Of a stretch of 64,000 nt of DNA, positions 24,370-33,924 are shown one piece after another. This DNA is from Bacteroidia bacterium (GTDB lineage Bacteria > Bacteroidota > Bacteroidia > UKL13-3), in the NCBI GenBank assembly GCA_025454975.1, contig JALONK010000009.1, positions 1 through 64,000 on the forward strand, read 5' to 3'. Within the stretch, counting starts at the first letter, position 1. Each line of letters starts with the position of its first letter. The notes beneath the pieces are model-generated. The model worked only from the letters and a program-made list of their open reading frames with translations. It was not told the DNA's origin and made no database searches. Position numbers and translations under genes: made by a program.

Positions 24370-25161
24370 ATGTCAATTTTTGAGGCCATTGTTTTGGCCA
24401 TTATTGAAGGTATTACCGAGTTTTTGCCGGTATCGTCAACCGGTCACATGGTTATTACATCCTCTTTAATGGGCATTGCCACCAGCGAATATGTAAAAAT
24501 GTTTACCGTGGCCATACAATTCGGGGCTATACTAAGTGTAGTGGTTCTTTATTGGAAACGATTTTTTCAAAGTACCTCGTTTTATTTCAAACTTTTCATA
24601 GGGTTTATACCTGCACTTGTTTTTGGCTTTTTGTTTAATGACTTTATAGATGGCTTGTTGGAAAACGCTTTCGTGGTTGGTTTAAACTTGTTTTTAGGTG
24701 GTGTTTTTTTATTATTTGTGGATGGCTGGTTTAAATCTAATGAAGAATTGGTGCAAACTGAATTATCTTATAAAACGGCTTTTAAAATCGGATTATTTCA
24801 AGTTATTGCCATGTTGCCCGGCGTGTCGCGATCGGCTGCTACCATTGTTGGCGGCTTAACCCAAGGTTTAAATCGTAAACATGCTGCCGAATTTTCATTC
24901 TTTTTGGCCGTTCCAACCATGTTGGCCGCTACTGCTTATAAAATGTTAAAGTACCAAAAAAGTATCGGATTTAAAATGGATGATATGCAACTATTATTCA
25001 TAGGAAACCTCGTAGCTTTTATTGTTGCTGCAATAGCCATTAAAGCATTTATTGGTTTTCTCACTAAATACGGTTTTAAAGTTTTCGGATGGTACAGGAT
25101 TGTGGTTGGGTTAATTATTATTATCCTTTACAGCCTGGGTTATAATCTTGAAATTTTATAA
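24370..25161 (+). CDS. uppP: Undecaprenyl-diphosphate phosphatase
   Basis: A 263-residue multi-pass inner-membrane enzyme (BacA/UppP) that dephosphorylates undecaprenyl pyrophosphate to recycle the lipid carrier for wall and polysaccharide synthesis. Both family motifs are present: [15 protein letters not shown] near residues 13-27 and [14 protein letters not shown] near 152-165. About eight hydrophobic segments are seen. I start at ATG 24370 ([14 protein letters not shown]), since the in-frame TTG at 24331 lies inside the preceding gene. Its stop overlaps the truB start by one base (TAATG). Confidence 0.96.
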   Translation: MSIFEAIVLAIIEGITEFLPVSSTGHMVITSSLMGIATSEYVKMFTVAIQFGAILSVVVLYWKRFFQSTSFYFKLFIGFIPALVFGFLFNDFIDGLLENAFVVGLNLFLGGVFLLFVDGWFKSNEELVQTELSYKTAFKIGLFQVIAMLPGVSRSAATIVGGLTQGLNRKHAAEFSFFLAVPTMLAATAYKMLKYQKSIGFKMDDMQLLFIGNLVAFIVAAIAIKAFIGFLTKYGFKVFGWYRIVVGLIIIILYSLGYNLEIL

Positions 25162-25889
25162 TGAACCTTCAACAAATTAATGTAGAGGAGGGTTCGGTGC
25201 TTATAATAAATAAGCCGTTACATTGGACAAGTTTTGATGTAGTTAATAAAATCAGATACCATTTACTTAAAAACCTTCATCAGTATAAAACCATATTACC
25301 CGGTGAAAAAAGAAAGGTTAAAGTGGGCCATGCAGGTACATTAGACCCATTGGCAACCGGTGTTTTGATTGTATGCATAGGTAAGGAAACAAAAAATATT
25401 GATTCCTATATGGCAACGGAAAAGGAATATGCAGGCATCATTACCGTTGGTTATACTACTCCATCATATGATTTAGAAACAGAACCCGATGCATTTTACC
25501 CAACCGAACATATTACAACATCGTACATTCATCAAACTGCTAGTTCGTTTTTAGGTGAACAACAACAATATCCACCTTTGCATAGCGCTATTAAAAAGGA
25601 TGGAAAACGTTTGTATGAAGCAGCTAGAGCAGGGGAAAATGTTGAAGTTGAGCCTAGGAAAATTGTTATTCATTCGTTTGAAATTACTGCCATTGATGGT
25701 AACCAAATTCATTTTAAAGTAAAATGCAGCAAGGGTACTTATATTCGTTCTCTTGCGTATGATTTTGGAAAACGCCTGCAATCAGGTGCGTGTTTAACTG
25801 CCTTATGCCGAACGGCTAGTGGAGAATTTAAGCTGTCATCCTCAATAACTGTAGATGAAGCATTGGCTATGGTTGAAAACAAGGTATAA
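25161..25889 (+). CDS. truB: tRNA pseudouridine(55) synthase
   Basis: A 242-residue enzyme that converts U55 in the T loop of tRNAs to pseudouridine. The catalytic aspartate is D62 in GHAGTLDPLATGVL, and the family opening INKPLHWTSFDVVNK is at 16-30. KCSKGTYIRSLAYDFG near 190-205 is the third conserved motif. It lacks the C-terminal PUA domain of the longer E. coli enzyme, like many Bacteroidota forms. It is coupled to uppP by a one-base overlap and followed by ribF 39 bases on. Confidence 0.96.
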   Translation: MNLQQINVEEGSVLIINKPLHWTSFDVVNKIRYHLLKNLHQYKTILPGEKRKVKVGHAGTLDPLATGVLIVCIGKETKNIDSYMATEKEYAGIITVGYTTPSYDLETEPDAFYPTEHITTSYIHQTASSFLGEQQQYPPLHSAIKKDGKRLYEAARAGENVEVEPRKIVIHSFEITAIDGNQIHFKVKCSKGTYIRSLAYDFGKRLQSGACLTALCRTASGEFKLSSSITVDEALAMVENKV

Positions 25890-25928
25890 AGCATTTCATA
25901 ATTTTATTATTTTTGAACACCTATTTGT

Positions 25929-26864
25929 ATGAAAGTTTACCGTAGTTTATCAGACCTACCCCGAATAAAAAATGCTGTAGTTACGCAAGGAACTTTTGAT
26001 GGTGTTCATGCTGCCCATCGGGTTATTATCAATCGAATTAAACAATTGGCAGCCAAACATGATGGTGAAACAGTTGTTATTACATTCGATCCTCATCCAC
26101 GCATGGTATTGTTTCCTGACGACCACGGATTAAAATTGTTGCATACATTAGATGAAAAAATTGAAGCATTAGAAAATGAAGGTGTGGATCATTTGGTTAT
26201 TATCCCATTTACCTTAGCGTTTTCACGATTATCTTCATTACAATTTATCAGAGATATTATTGCTACCCAAATTGGAACTAAGATTTTGGTTATTGGTTAC
26301 AATCATCGCTTTGGTAAAAATAGGGAAGGCACATTCGAACACCTAAAAGAATATAGCTCTTTATATGGATTTGAAGTGGAAGAGATTCCGGAGCAAGATA
26401 TTGATGAAGTGTCGGTAAGTTCAACACGAATTCGACACGCACTTGAAGCAGGTAATGTAACGCTTGCAGCAAAATATTTAGGACGATTTTATGATTGTGA
26501 AGGCGTTGTTGTGAAAGGAAAGCAGTTGGGCAGAACCATTGGATTTGCTACTGCGAACATAGCCGTAACCGACACAAATAAATTGATTCCTGCAAATGGT
26601 GTTTATGCGGTTCGAGTTTTTATCAACAATACTGTCCATCATGGTATGCTAAATTCAGGTATGCGTCCAACTGTTGATGGAATTACTCATGCCATTGAAG
26701 TTCACCTGTTTGATTTTAGTGTAGATATATACGGTGCTAAAATCAAAGTTCAATTTGTTGATAAGTTGCGTGATGAACAGAAGTTCAATAGCCTTGACGA
26801 ACTGAAAAATCAGCTCGAAAAAGATAAATTGCATGCATTAGAGGTATTCTCTAAGCATGAATAA
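25929..26864 (+). CDS. ribF: Bifunctional riboflavin kinase / FAD synthetase
   Basis: A 311-residue enzyme that phosphorylates riboflavin to FMN and adenylates FMN to FAD. The N-terminal nucleotidyltransferase domain has GTFDGVHAAHR at 21-31, followed by the (S/T)xTRIR element SSTRIRHAL near 164-172. The C-terminal riboflavin kinase domain begins about 180 and contains GRTIGFATANI. Full length for the family. The stop codon shares a base with the ATG of the M23 peptidase gene (TAATG). Confidence 0.96.
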   Translation: MKVYRSLSDLPRIKNAVVTQGTFDGVHAAHRVIINRIKQLAAKHDGETVVITFDPHPRMVLFPDDHGLKLLHTLDEKIEALENEGVDHLVIIPFTLAFSRLSSLQFIRDIIATQIGTKILVIGYNHRFGKNREGTFEHLKEYSSLYGFEVEEIPEQDIDEVSVSSTRIRHALEAGNVTLAAKYLGRFYDCEGVVVKGKQLGRTIGFATANIAVTDTNKLIPANGVYAVRVFINNTVHHGMLNSGMRPTVDGITHAIEVHLFDFSVDIYGAKIKVQFVDKLRDEQKFNSLDELKNQLEKDKLHALEVFSKHE

Positions 26865-28234
26865 TGAAGATAAAATTTTTTCTGTATATATATTTATTGT
26901 TGTCGGGTACTTTTGTTTATGCACAAGTTCCATTAGATGTGAATCCACCTTCCAAAAAGCAAGTGGTTGACAGTGCAGCAATATTTCAAGCAAAGTATGA
27001 TAGTTTGGTCAAATACATGATGTCAACCTATCATTTAGATAGTAACGAATTTACCCAAGAACAGGATAGTTTGGTTGATGACAGCTCTACTTTAGTTAAA
27101 ACTGTTGATTCATTAAATCAATCAATTAAAACCGAAACTGTTGTTCATCCTAAAGATGCATTAACTGTGGTGGTACCAACAATTCCTTTATCACAACCGA
27201 AAGAATCAAACGTTTCCGTTGCTACTATTGCCACAACAACAAATCAAAATCCTGTTGATACCCCAACTCCTGCCAAGCCAATTGTGCAACCACCGTTTGA
27301 TCAAGATGAATCGCCTTATGGAGAAGATATTAATCCTGAACAATTGCTGGTTGATTCAATTGAGATTATAGATAGTGAAGGTGATGAGGCTGAAAGCAGA
27401 GGAGATGAAGAAGGTGAATTTGATAAACAGTTTACCGGATATAGCGATGTAAGTTATTGGGATTTATGGCGCGACCCGAATTTTAAATTCCAGCAAGCCA
27501 TGATACCGGCCGGGCATCATTATCCTTTTGATTGGGACACGATAACCATCAATCCATATAAAATATCTTTAGCGGATATGAATGATACCATTTTACTTCG
27601 CTTGAAGGATAGTATGGATTGTGCATTTCATCCTCCTGCCATTGGTGATCTAACTTCTGGTTTTGGTCCACGCAGATGGGGTAGAAAATTGAAGTTTCAT
27701 TATGGTGTTGATGTGCGAATGGAAATTGGTGACCCTGTTTACGCAATTTTTGATGGAGTGGTGCGTATTGCTAAACGTAGTACAGATTATGGTTATGTGG
27801 TGCTAATTCGTCATTACAACGGATTGGAAACTTTATATGCCCACTTTGATCAGCTATTGGTTTATCCCGGAAAACCTGTTCGAAGCGGAGAAATCATCGG
27901 ATTGTCGGGAAACACCGGAAGAAGCACAGGCCCGCACCTTCATTTTGAAGTGCGTTTTAAAGGTGAAAAAATTGACCCTAATAAAATTATTTATTTTCCC
28001 TCAGGTTCGCTTTTAAGTGATACATTGCAAATTGATAGGCAATGTTTTTCGCACCTCAAGTTATACAAAGCCCAACAAGCAAAATTACAAACACGCTATT
28101 ATGTTGTTAAACGCGGTGATACCTTAGGAAAGATTGCTTATAAAACCGGAGTGCCTGTTAAAACTTTAGCGAGATTAAACAGAATATCTTCTAAAACTAA
28201 ACTAAAGGCAGGACGACGAATCAGATTGAGGTAA
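26864..28234 (+). CDS. Exported M23 metallopeptidase with C-terminal LysM domain
   Basis: A 456-residue peptidoglycan endopeptidase or envelope-binding homologue. A signal peptide (1-20) is followed by a long, Pro/Thr/Glu/Asp-rich, probably disordered region (about 25-190). The M23 (LytM) domain covers about 262-375, with metal and catalytic residues H279 and D283 (HYGVD), H327 (YAHFD) and H358-H360 (HLHFE); all are present, so it should be active. A LysM peptidoglycan-binding domain fills 411-456 (VVKRGDTLGKIAYKTGV). The position after ftsX suggests a daughter-cell-separation role, which is inference. It is translationally coupled to ribF. Confidence 0.94.
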   Translation: MKIKFFLYIYLLLSGTFVYAQVPLDVNPPSKKQVVDSAAIFQAKYDSLVKYMMSTYHLDSNEFTQEQDSLVDDSSTLVKTVDSLNQSIKTETVVHPKDALTVVVPTIPLSQPKESNVSVATIATTTNQNPVDTPTPAKPIVQPPFDQDESPYGEDINPEQLLVDSIEIIDSEGDEAESRGDEEGEFDKQFTGYSDVSYWDLWRDPNFKFQQAMIPAGHHYPFDWDTITINPYKISLADMNDTILLRLKDSMDCAFHPPAIGDLTSGFGPRRWGRKLKFHYGVDVRMEIGDPVYAIFDGVVRIAKRSTDYGYVVLIRHYNGLETLYAHFDQLLVYPGKPVRSGEIIGLSGNTGRSTGPHLHFEVRFKGEKIDPNKIIYFPSGSLLSDTLQIDRQCFSHLKLYKAQQAKLQTRYYVVKRGDTLGKIAYKTGVPVKTLARLNRISSKTKLKAGRRIRLR

Positions 28235-28250
28235 ACTTTATAAATTGTTT

Positions 28251-29276
28251 ATGAATACTATCATTGATTTAAGAAGCGATACAGTTACTAAGCCAACCCC
28301 GGAAATGCTTACTGCCATGATGGAAGCAAAAGTGGGTGATGATGTGTATGGGGAAGATGAAACAGTGCTTGCTCTCGAACATAATTTGGCAAATATGTTT
28401 GATATGGAAGCAGGATTGTTTTGTCCGAGTGGAACCATGACCAATCAAATTGCTATTCAAATTCAAACCCAACCCGGAGATGAAGTTATTTGTGCAGATA
28501 ATGCGCATATATTTAAATATGAAGGAGGTGGAATGGCATCAAATTCAGGAGTGCAGGCAAGATTGATTCCCAGTGTTTATGGAAAAATAAAAACACAAGA
28601 TATTGATTCGGCAGTGAATGCAGTTGACGTGCACTTTCCACGAACATCACTGGTATGTTTAGAAAATACAAGCAATAGGGGTGGTGGAAGCTTTTATACC
28701 AAGGAAGAGTTACTTGAAATATATCAGTTATGCAATAAACATAATCTTCCTTTGCATTTAGATGGTGCTCGTGTGTTTAATGCTTTGGCAGTTGCTGATT
28801 ATGATGCAACCTTTTTAGGAAATAAGTTTAAAACCATATCTGTTTGTTTAAGCAAAAGTTTAGGCGCTCCTGTTGGTTCGGTGTTGCTGGGTAGCAACGA
28901 GTTAATTCAACAAGCTAAACGTGTTCGCAAACGTATGGGTGGTGGAATGCGCCAAGCAGGTTATATCGCTGCTGCCGGATTATATGCAATTCAACACCAT
29001 GTTCAATTATTGCCTACCGACCATCAACATGCTGCATTTATTGCACAAATGTTGCAGCAACAATCTTTTGTTGAAGGAATGCTTCCCGTTAAAACCAATA
29101 TCATAATTTTTAAGTTAACCAACGCCGACGTTGCAGATAAGTTTCAACAGTTTTTGAAAACGAATCATATCTTGGCCAATAAGGTTTCTGCAACAGAGTT
29201 GCGTTTTGTTTTTCATTTAAACATTACTTCTGATCATGTTTCTGAATTAGCTGAATGTATAAAAAGATTTAACTAA
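28251..29276 (+). CDS. Low-specificity L-threonine aldolase (PLP-dependent)
   Basis: A 341-residue fold-type I PLP enzyme that splits threonine or allo-threonine into glycine and acetaldehyde. The N-terminal signature IDLRSDTVTKPTPEM is at 5-19, the aspartate that pairs with the PLP ring nitrogen is D171 in HLDGARVFNA, and the Schiff-base lysine is K202 in CLSKSLGAPVGS. The frame could begin at TTG 28245, but ATG 28251 is preferred. It starts 16 bases after the M23 gene and may be read from the same transcript. Assignment among ltaA and ltaE types is not possible by eye. Confidence 0.94.
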   Translation: MNTIIDLRSDTVTKPTPEMLTAMMEAKVGDDVYGEDETVLALEHNLANMFDMEAGLFCPSGTMTNQIAIQIQTQPGDEVICADNAHIFKYEGGGMASNSGVQARLIPSVYGKIKTQDIDSAVNAVDVHFPRTSLVCLENTSNRGGGSFYTKEELLEIYQLCNKHNLPLHLDGARVFNALAVADYDATFLGNKFKTISVCLSKSLGAPVGSVLLGSNELIQQAKRVRKRMGGGMRQAGYIAAAGLYAIQHHVQLLPTDHQHAAFIAQMLQQQSFVEGMLPVKTNIIIFKLTNADVADKFQQFLKTNHILANKVSATELRFVFHLNITSDHVSELAECIKRFN

Positions 29277-29375
29277 CAAGTAGATTATCAAACATTTGTT
29301 AGAGTTTTAGCATCATTTTTTTCTTGGAAGTATAATTCTACTCTGTTAACTTTACTTGAGTTAAATGAGCAAAAT

Positions 29376-29702
29376 ATGAAACAGCAAGCTATTCCGGTTG
29401 ATATGATTTCCCGATTTGATGTAACCGAAAGTATTGATGTTATTAAGCAACAATTGGTAGATGAAGGTTATACAATCGAGGCTACCGACGAACTTATTGC
29501 AGCAATAAGAAAGCAACGTTACAACAAAAAAGTAAACAAGGCCATAGCAGTTATTGCAGTTGGCTTAATGTTGTTATTTGCCGGTTTTTTCTGTACTATT
29601 TGTTTTCATAACACCACACTAAACTATCAAATTTCTTTGTATGGTTTTACCTCATTAGGTATCACCTTGGTGTTTATAGGAATGATTATGATTTTTGGAT
29701 AA
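29376..29702 (+). CDS. Small membrane protein of unknown function
   Basis: A 108-residue protein. Residues 1-45 are soluble and helical, with a basic end (RKQRYNKKVNK), and two membrane helices follow at about 48-70 and 80-104. I do not recognise a family. A start at ATG 29376 is supported by the preceding AT-rich gap. Its stop is only 1 base from the end of the convergent S9 peptidase gene, with no hairpin terminator. Confidence 0.65.
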   Translation: MKQQAIPVDMISRFDVTESIDVIKQQLVDEGYTIEATDELIAAIRKQRYNKKVNKAIAVIAVGLMLLFAGFFCTICFHNTTLNYQISLYGFTSLGITLVFIGMIMIFG

Positions 29703-29703
29703 A

Positions 29704-32103
29704 CTATTTTTGTTTCACATATTTTTCGAGCCAACTATCCATTTCCCATAACATGTGTAGTATGTTTTCACGAGCGGCATAACCATGACTTTCAAAAGGT
29801 AACAAAACCAACCTGGCTATACCTCCATTACCTTTTATTGCTTGAAATAATCGTTCGCTTTGAAGGGTAAAGGTTCCCGGATTATTATCTGCATCTCCAT
29901 GTATTAACAGGATGGGTGTTTTTAGTTGATGAGCATAAGTGAATGGCGACATTTTTTGATATACTTCTTGGGCTTGCCAATACGAGCGTTCTTCCGATTG
30001 AAATCCAAATGGTGTTAATGTTCGATTATAAGCCCCGCTGCGAGCAATACCGGCAGCAAACAATCCTGAATGAGCCAATAGATTTGCTGTCATAAATGCT
30101 CCGTACGAATGTCCCATTACAGCACATCTTTTCGGATCAATTATCCCCATGCTGTCTAAAGTTTGAATGGCAGCTTCAGCATTGGCAAGCAATTGTTCAA
30201 TATAAGTGTCGTTTGGTTCTTCATTGCCCTTTCCTATGATTGGAAATTGAGCATCTTCGAGCACTGCGTATCCCCTTAATACCCAAAATACAGGTGATGC
30301 CCAGTTAATAGCTATAAATGCATGAGGTGATTCTTTAATTTGTGCTGCGGTTTTATCATCTTTAAACTCAGTTGGATAAGCCTCCATTAATAAAGGTAAA
30401 CGGTTTTGTTTACCTGTTACATAACCGGGAGGTAAGTATAATGTGGCTGATAATTTCACTCCATCCTTGCGTGTATAATAAATTTTTTGTTTGCGCACAG
30501 AAGCTAATGATTGGTATGGATTTACCCGAAAGGTTAATTGTGTAATTTTATTTTTTGCGGCATAATTTCTAAGATATAAGTTTGGATAAACTGTTGGACT
30601 TTCAATAGATGTTAATACTAATTTTTTATCTGCATCAATCAGCCTTACAATTCTTTCATAAGTAGTTTTTCCATCAGCTTGCCATATGCGTAATTTTTTA
30701 AATGTGAGTGTATCAATGATGTCTAAAAATGGTTTGTTACCTTCAGGTGAATATCCTTCTCCAATCAAATAGATACTGCCGGTTGAAGTGTATTGAATTA
30801 CCTCACGGTTGTAGCTATTAAAAGTAGTAACCACATTTCCCGGATCGGTATAAACATCTTCACTGCTTCTATTCATTATTTCTTTTTTGCCCCCGTTATT
30901 AAAGTTTACATGATACCATCGTGTGTTTCTGGTTTTATACCAAAAGTCGGTAACCAATGCAAATCCTTTTTCACCAAAAACTATATTCCTTAATCGGTTG
31001 GGCAATGATAATATTGCTTTTGCCGAACCTCCCTTCATGTCTTGCTCATAAATTACATCACGGTATTCACTCGCTACGGCTGGGTCGCCACCATCCGGTG
31101 CTTCACACCAAATTAAAGTTGCAGGTTTATCATTCCTCCACATGATGTTTCTTTTACCGGCTTCAACCGCATCAAAACTAATTGGTGTTTTATCTTGCAA
31201 CGGACGAACGTAAAACAAGGCTTTTACGTTGTTACTGATACTTAAAATATTTACATGAGTAGGGAAGAAACTGTAAGGTAAAGTATAACTAAATGGTTCA
31301 ATTACGGTTTCTACTAACCAAAATTGATTATCGGGTGAAGGTGAAAGACGTTTGTAGATGGCAGGAGGGAGATGGTTTTTTGTTTTGCCGTCAACACCTA
31401 CAAATTCAATTGATGATTCGGTATAGTATTTAAATTTTGTTTCGTCTTGCTTGTTTCTTAATAAATCTTGATAAGTTCGGGCTGCTGACTTATTACCTGT
31501 GGCGTCTTGAACAGTTGGTCCTTTTGGTAATTCAGCCACATCGCTGTATTTCGTTTTATTACCTTTGTTTTTGTAATAGATGCCTGATTCATCATCAGCC
31601 CAAAAATAAGCGGCACCCATCACGTTATTTAACTGGTTTGCAATTACCTCCTTTGCTTCTCCGGTTCCAACGTCAATCATCCATAAACTTAAACCCGACT
31701 CGTTCACTTGAATGAAAGAAACATAATGTTCAACCGGTGAAAATTGAATTGATTTAGCTTTAAGCGGAACCGGTAATCCTTTAAGTGGAATGTTTTTTCC
31801 ATTTAAAACCTGTAGTTGTATCCCGGTATAATATGGGGCTCTCGACTGATCAAAGTTATTAGGATTTATTCTTAATCCAGCTAAGCGTAACTCAGGAGCA
31901 GCAAGTTCTTCCAGTTCGTTATACAAAGGGCGTTCCAATAATAATAAATACTCATTGTTTCTGCTTATCAGGGTTTGTAAAGGAGCTTTTACATCTGCCA
32001 ACTCCATAATTTCTTTTGGTGGTTGTTGAAATTGGATTTGAGCATGGCTTACCCAAGTTGTAAGAACTAAACAAATAGAAAAGATAATATTTTTCATACG
32101 CAT
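29704..32103 (-). CDS. Exported S9 family prolyl oligopeptidase-like peptidase
   Basis: A 799-residue serine peptidase with a signal peptide (1-21, ending SHAQ). The middle region is a beta-propeller (about 60-520) and the C-terminal alpha/beta-hydrolase domain carries the triad S666 in GHSYGAFMT, D739 in HGDADNNPG and H773 in ESHGY. This is the layout of acylaminoacyl-peptidase and DPP-like enzymes of Bacteroidota, which cut small peptides in the periplasm. Starts at 32103 and 32097 (MRMK/MK) are both possible. It is read alone, since a terminator separates it from the Mks-like operon upstream. Confidence 0.92.
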   Translation of the reverse strand: MRMKNIIFSICLVLTTWVSHAQIQFQQPPKEIMELADVKAPLQTLISRNNEYLLLLERPLYNELEELAAPELRLAGLRINPNNFDQSRAPYYTGIQLQVLNGKNIPLKGLPVPLKAKSIQFSPVEHYVSFIQVNESGLSLWMIDVGTGEAKEVIANQLNNVMGAAYFWADDESGIYYKNKGNKTKYSDVAELPKGPTVQDATGNKSAARTYQDLLRNKQDETKFKYYTESSIEFVGVDGKTKNHLPPAIYKRLSPSPDNQFWLVETVIEPFSYTLPYSFFPTHVNILSISNNVKALFYVRPLQDKTPISFDAVEAGKRNIMWRNDKPATLIWCEAPDGGDPAVASEYRDVIYEQDMKGGSAKAILSLPNRLRNIVFGEKGFALVTDFWYKTRNTRWYHVNFNNGGKKEIMNRSSEDVYTDPGNVVTTFNSYNREVIQYTSTGSIYLIGEGYSPEGNKPFLDIIDTLTFKKLRIWQADGKTTYERIVRLIDADKKLVLTSIESPTVYPNLYLRNYAAKNKITQLTFRVNPYQSLASVRKQKIYYTRKDGVKLSATLYLPPGYVTGKQNRLPLLMEAYPTEFKDDKTAAQIKESPHAFIAINWASPVFWVLRGYAVLEDAQFPIIGKGNEEPNDTYIEQLLANAEAAIQTLDSMGIIDPKRCAVMGHSYGAFMTANLLAHSGLFAAGIARSGAYNRTLTPFGFQSEERSYWQAQEVYQKMSPFTYAHQLKTPILLIHGDADNNPGTFTLQSERLFQAIKGNGGIARLVLLPFESHGYAARENILHMLWEMDSWLEKYVKQK

Positions 32104-32112
32104 GTATATTGT

Positions 32113-32150
32113 AAAAACAGCCCTTTAAGTGTGATACCAAAAGGGCTGTT
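32113..32150 (-). terminator. Intrinsic terminator of the Mks-like operon
   Basis: An 11-bp perfect stem (32116-32126 with 32140-32150, AACAGCCCTTT and its complement) with a 13-nt loop, followed on the minus strand by a run of Ts. It lies 21 bases after the last gene of the operon. Confidence 0.82.
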
Positions 32151-32170
32151 ATAGAAAATAAAAATTTTAT

Positions 32171-32713
32171 TTATTCGGCTTCTTCTTCAACCGTATTCTG
32201 TTGCAGTTTCCCTTTCGCAAAGTTTTTGGCAAAATCCATAAACACTTTGTAAGCAGGAGTGAAGGTGAATTTTTTATCGGAATTTCTATCAATAATATTC
32301 CTTCTGTTTAAGGTACCGATAAATTGTTTACGGGCTTCACTGTTTTTCAGTTGATTATTGTTTTGTATAAGGTCAACATACGATGAATTGTCGAACAAGT
32401 TATCAATCTGTTCAGCATCAAATTCGGCATATTGAATTTCGTCTAAAAAGTTCTTGCCTTCTTTATCAAGTTCATAACATAAAAGTCCGATAAAAATACA
32501 GATGTCGCGGCTAAGCATTTCCATCGTTTCTTCACTAATTAAATAGGCGTAATCAGATTTTATATCAAGATAAAAATCGAAGGTTTCTTTAAAAAACTTG
32601 CCATAAAAGTCGGTATTGTTTTTTAATTCAATAAACTTCGCATCGGTTGCCAAAATAAATTTGCCATCCAATAAATCACCTACAATTTCTTTATGATATC
32701 TAGGAAAGTCCAT
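32171..32713 (-). CDS. MksE/MukE-like condensin subunit (kite-type)
   Basis: A 180-residue acidic protein that looks like a tandem winged-helix (kite) subunit: helical segments throughout, the internal FNAEQIDNLF-type pattern of MksE proteins (here AEFDAEQIDNLFDNSSYVDL, residues about 97-116), and a C-terminal basic wing region (RRNIIDRNSDKKFTFTPAYKVF) trimmed here. It ends in a Glu-rich tail. Its start overlaps the end of the preceding gene by 14 bases. Assigned to the MksE family mainly by length, fold pattern and context with an SMC-like ATPase. It should bridge the kleisin and regulate ATPase activity. Confidence 0.72.
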   Translation of the reverse strand: MDFPRYHKEIVGDLLDGKFILATDAKFIELKNNTDFYGKFFKETFDFYLDIKSDYAYLISEETMEMLSRDICIFIGLLCYELDKEGKNFLDEIQYAEFDAEQIDNLFDNSSYVDLIQNNNQLKNSEARKQFIGTLNRRNIIDRNSDKKFTFTPAYKVFMDFAKNFAKGKLQQNTVEEEAE

Positions 32714-33902
32714 ATCGTTTTATTTTAATTTTTGGTACACGTAAATTCATTTCTGTAGTTCTTATCACCATGCGATCGGCCGAGGCATCAAACTCCAATT
32801 CAATATCGTCTTCAAATAGGAGTGTGCTTAGTGAGAAGAATTTTTCTGTTTCAATTTCTTTATATTCACCCCTCAAGGTTTTTCCTGCCCATTCAAAAAA
32901 GTTTGGCATTGGTAATTCCTTAATCATGGCATCACGATAAAATTCTTTATTGAAAATCCATTTATCTTTTGCATTTAAATCGGGCTCATCTAAATAAATA
33001 TCGCTGGTATACATGTATTCCTGCACATATTCTAAGGCATTAAAATACATGGCATTATTGTATGGATAAGCACGTTTTGATTTTGGCACAAATGGACCTT
33101 TTACTTTGTCAGGATTTTTTAAAAATTCAATCCACCCTGTTAAAATCATTGATTCACTTCTAATGCGCTCAATTAACGGTAAAAGTTCGTTGGTTAATAT
33201 TTTCGACTGACGCAATAAGTCGTCATTTGTTTGTACCAAAAAGGTATAAAGTTTTTCAAACTGTTGACGAGCGGTTTCATCATCAAAGTTTAAACGACGG
33301 ACATTTATATATTGCGAAATATCTAATAGCCTGTTGGTGATAGATTGGCTATGACTAACATCTAAAATTGAATTTAATGGAGTGATGTAATAATCAATCC
33401 AAAAACTTGCTTTACGAACCTTTTCTCGGTAGTCTATTTTGTCAACATTCGATTTGAGTTCTTTGGTTTCACTAATCAACCTAATTGTATTTTTTTCTAC
33501 GGCTTCGGTAAAATCACGTACTTCATTATATAAATCAGTGATGCGTTGTAATAAAATATTACGGTCTTTACCAATGCCTTCTTTTATTTTTTTGAATAAT
33601 GAAGTGATGGAGTGTTCATATTTTTCAATGGTTTCAGGCAGCAACGGTTTAAACTCGCTGAGGATAAACTCAAGGAACTTAAAATATACAGGCCTGATTT
33701 CATAGTCATCAGCAACCTTCTTGAAAAATTTGTATTCGATTAGTTTGTTAAGAATGTCGTGATCATATTGCGACATAATTTTATTCAATACTTCTCTCTT
33801 AACAAGACCTTCTTTCACTTGTATATCAAACAACTCTTTAATCATGTCGTAATAGTTCGACATGAAATTGAGGATTGTTTTTGGTTCGACTCTAATGCTC
33901 AT
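32700..33902 (-). CDS. MksF/JetA-like kleisin subunit
   Basis: A 400-residue protein with an N-terminal winged-helix-like region (about 1-90), long helices in the middle (about 90-290) including stretches with heptad character, and a C-terminal beta-rich acidic segment (about 355-400) that could be the second SMC-binding wing. This is the layout of MukF, MksF and JetA kleisins, which close the SMC ring. No catalytic motif is present. The gene lies 22 bases after the SMC-like gene and overlaps the MksE-like gene by 14 bases. Confidence 0.7.
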   Translation of the reverse strand: MSIRVEPKTILNFMSNYYDMIKELFDIQVKEGLVKREVLNKIMSQYDHDILNKLIEYKFFKKVADDYEIRPVYFKFLEFILSEFKPLLPETIEKYEHSITSLFKKIKEGIGKDRNILLQRITDLYNEVRDFTEAVEKNTIRLISETKELKSNVDKIDYREKVRKASFWIDYYITPLNSILDVSHSQSITNRLLDISQYINVRRLNFDDETARQQFEKLYTFLVQTNDDLLRQSKILTNELLPLIERIRSESMILTGWIEFLKNPDKVKGPFVPKSKRAYPYNNAMYFNALEYVQEYMYTSDIYLDEPDLNAKDKWIFNKEFYRDAMIKELPMPNFFEWAGKTLRGEYKEIETEKFFSLSTLLFEDDIELEFDASADRMVIRTTEMNLRVPKIKIKRYGLS

Positions 33903-33924
33903 AATGTGATGTTTGGTTAAAGAA

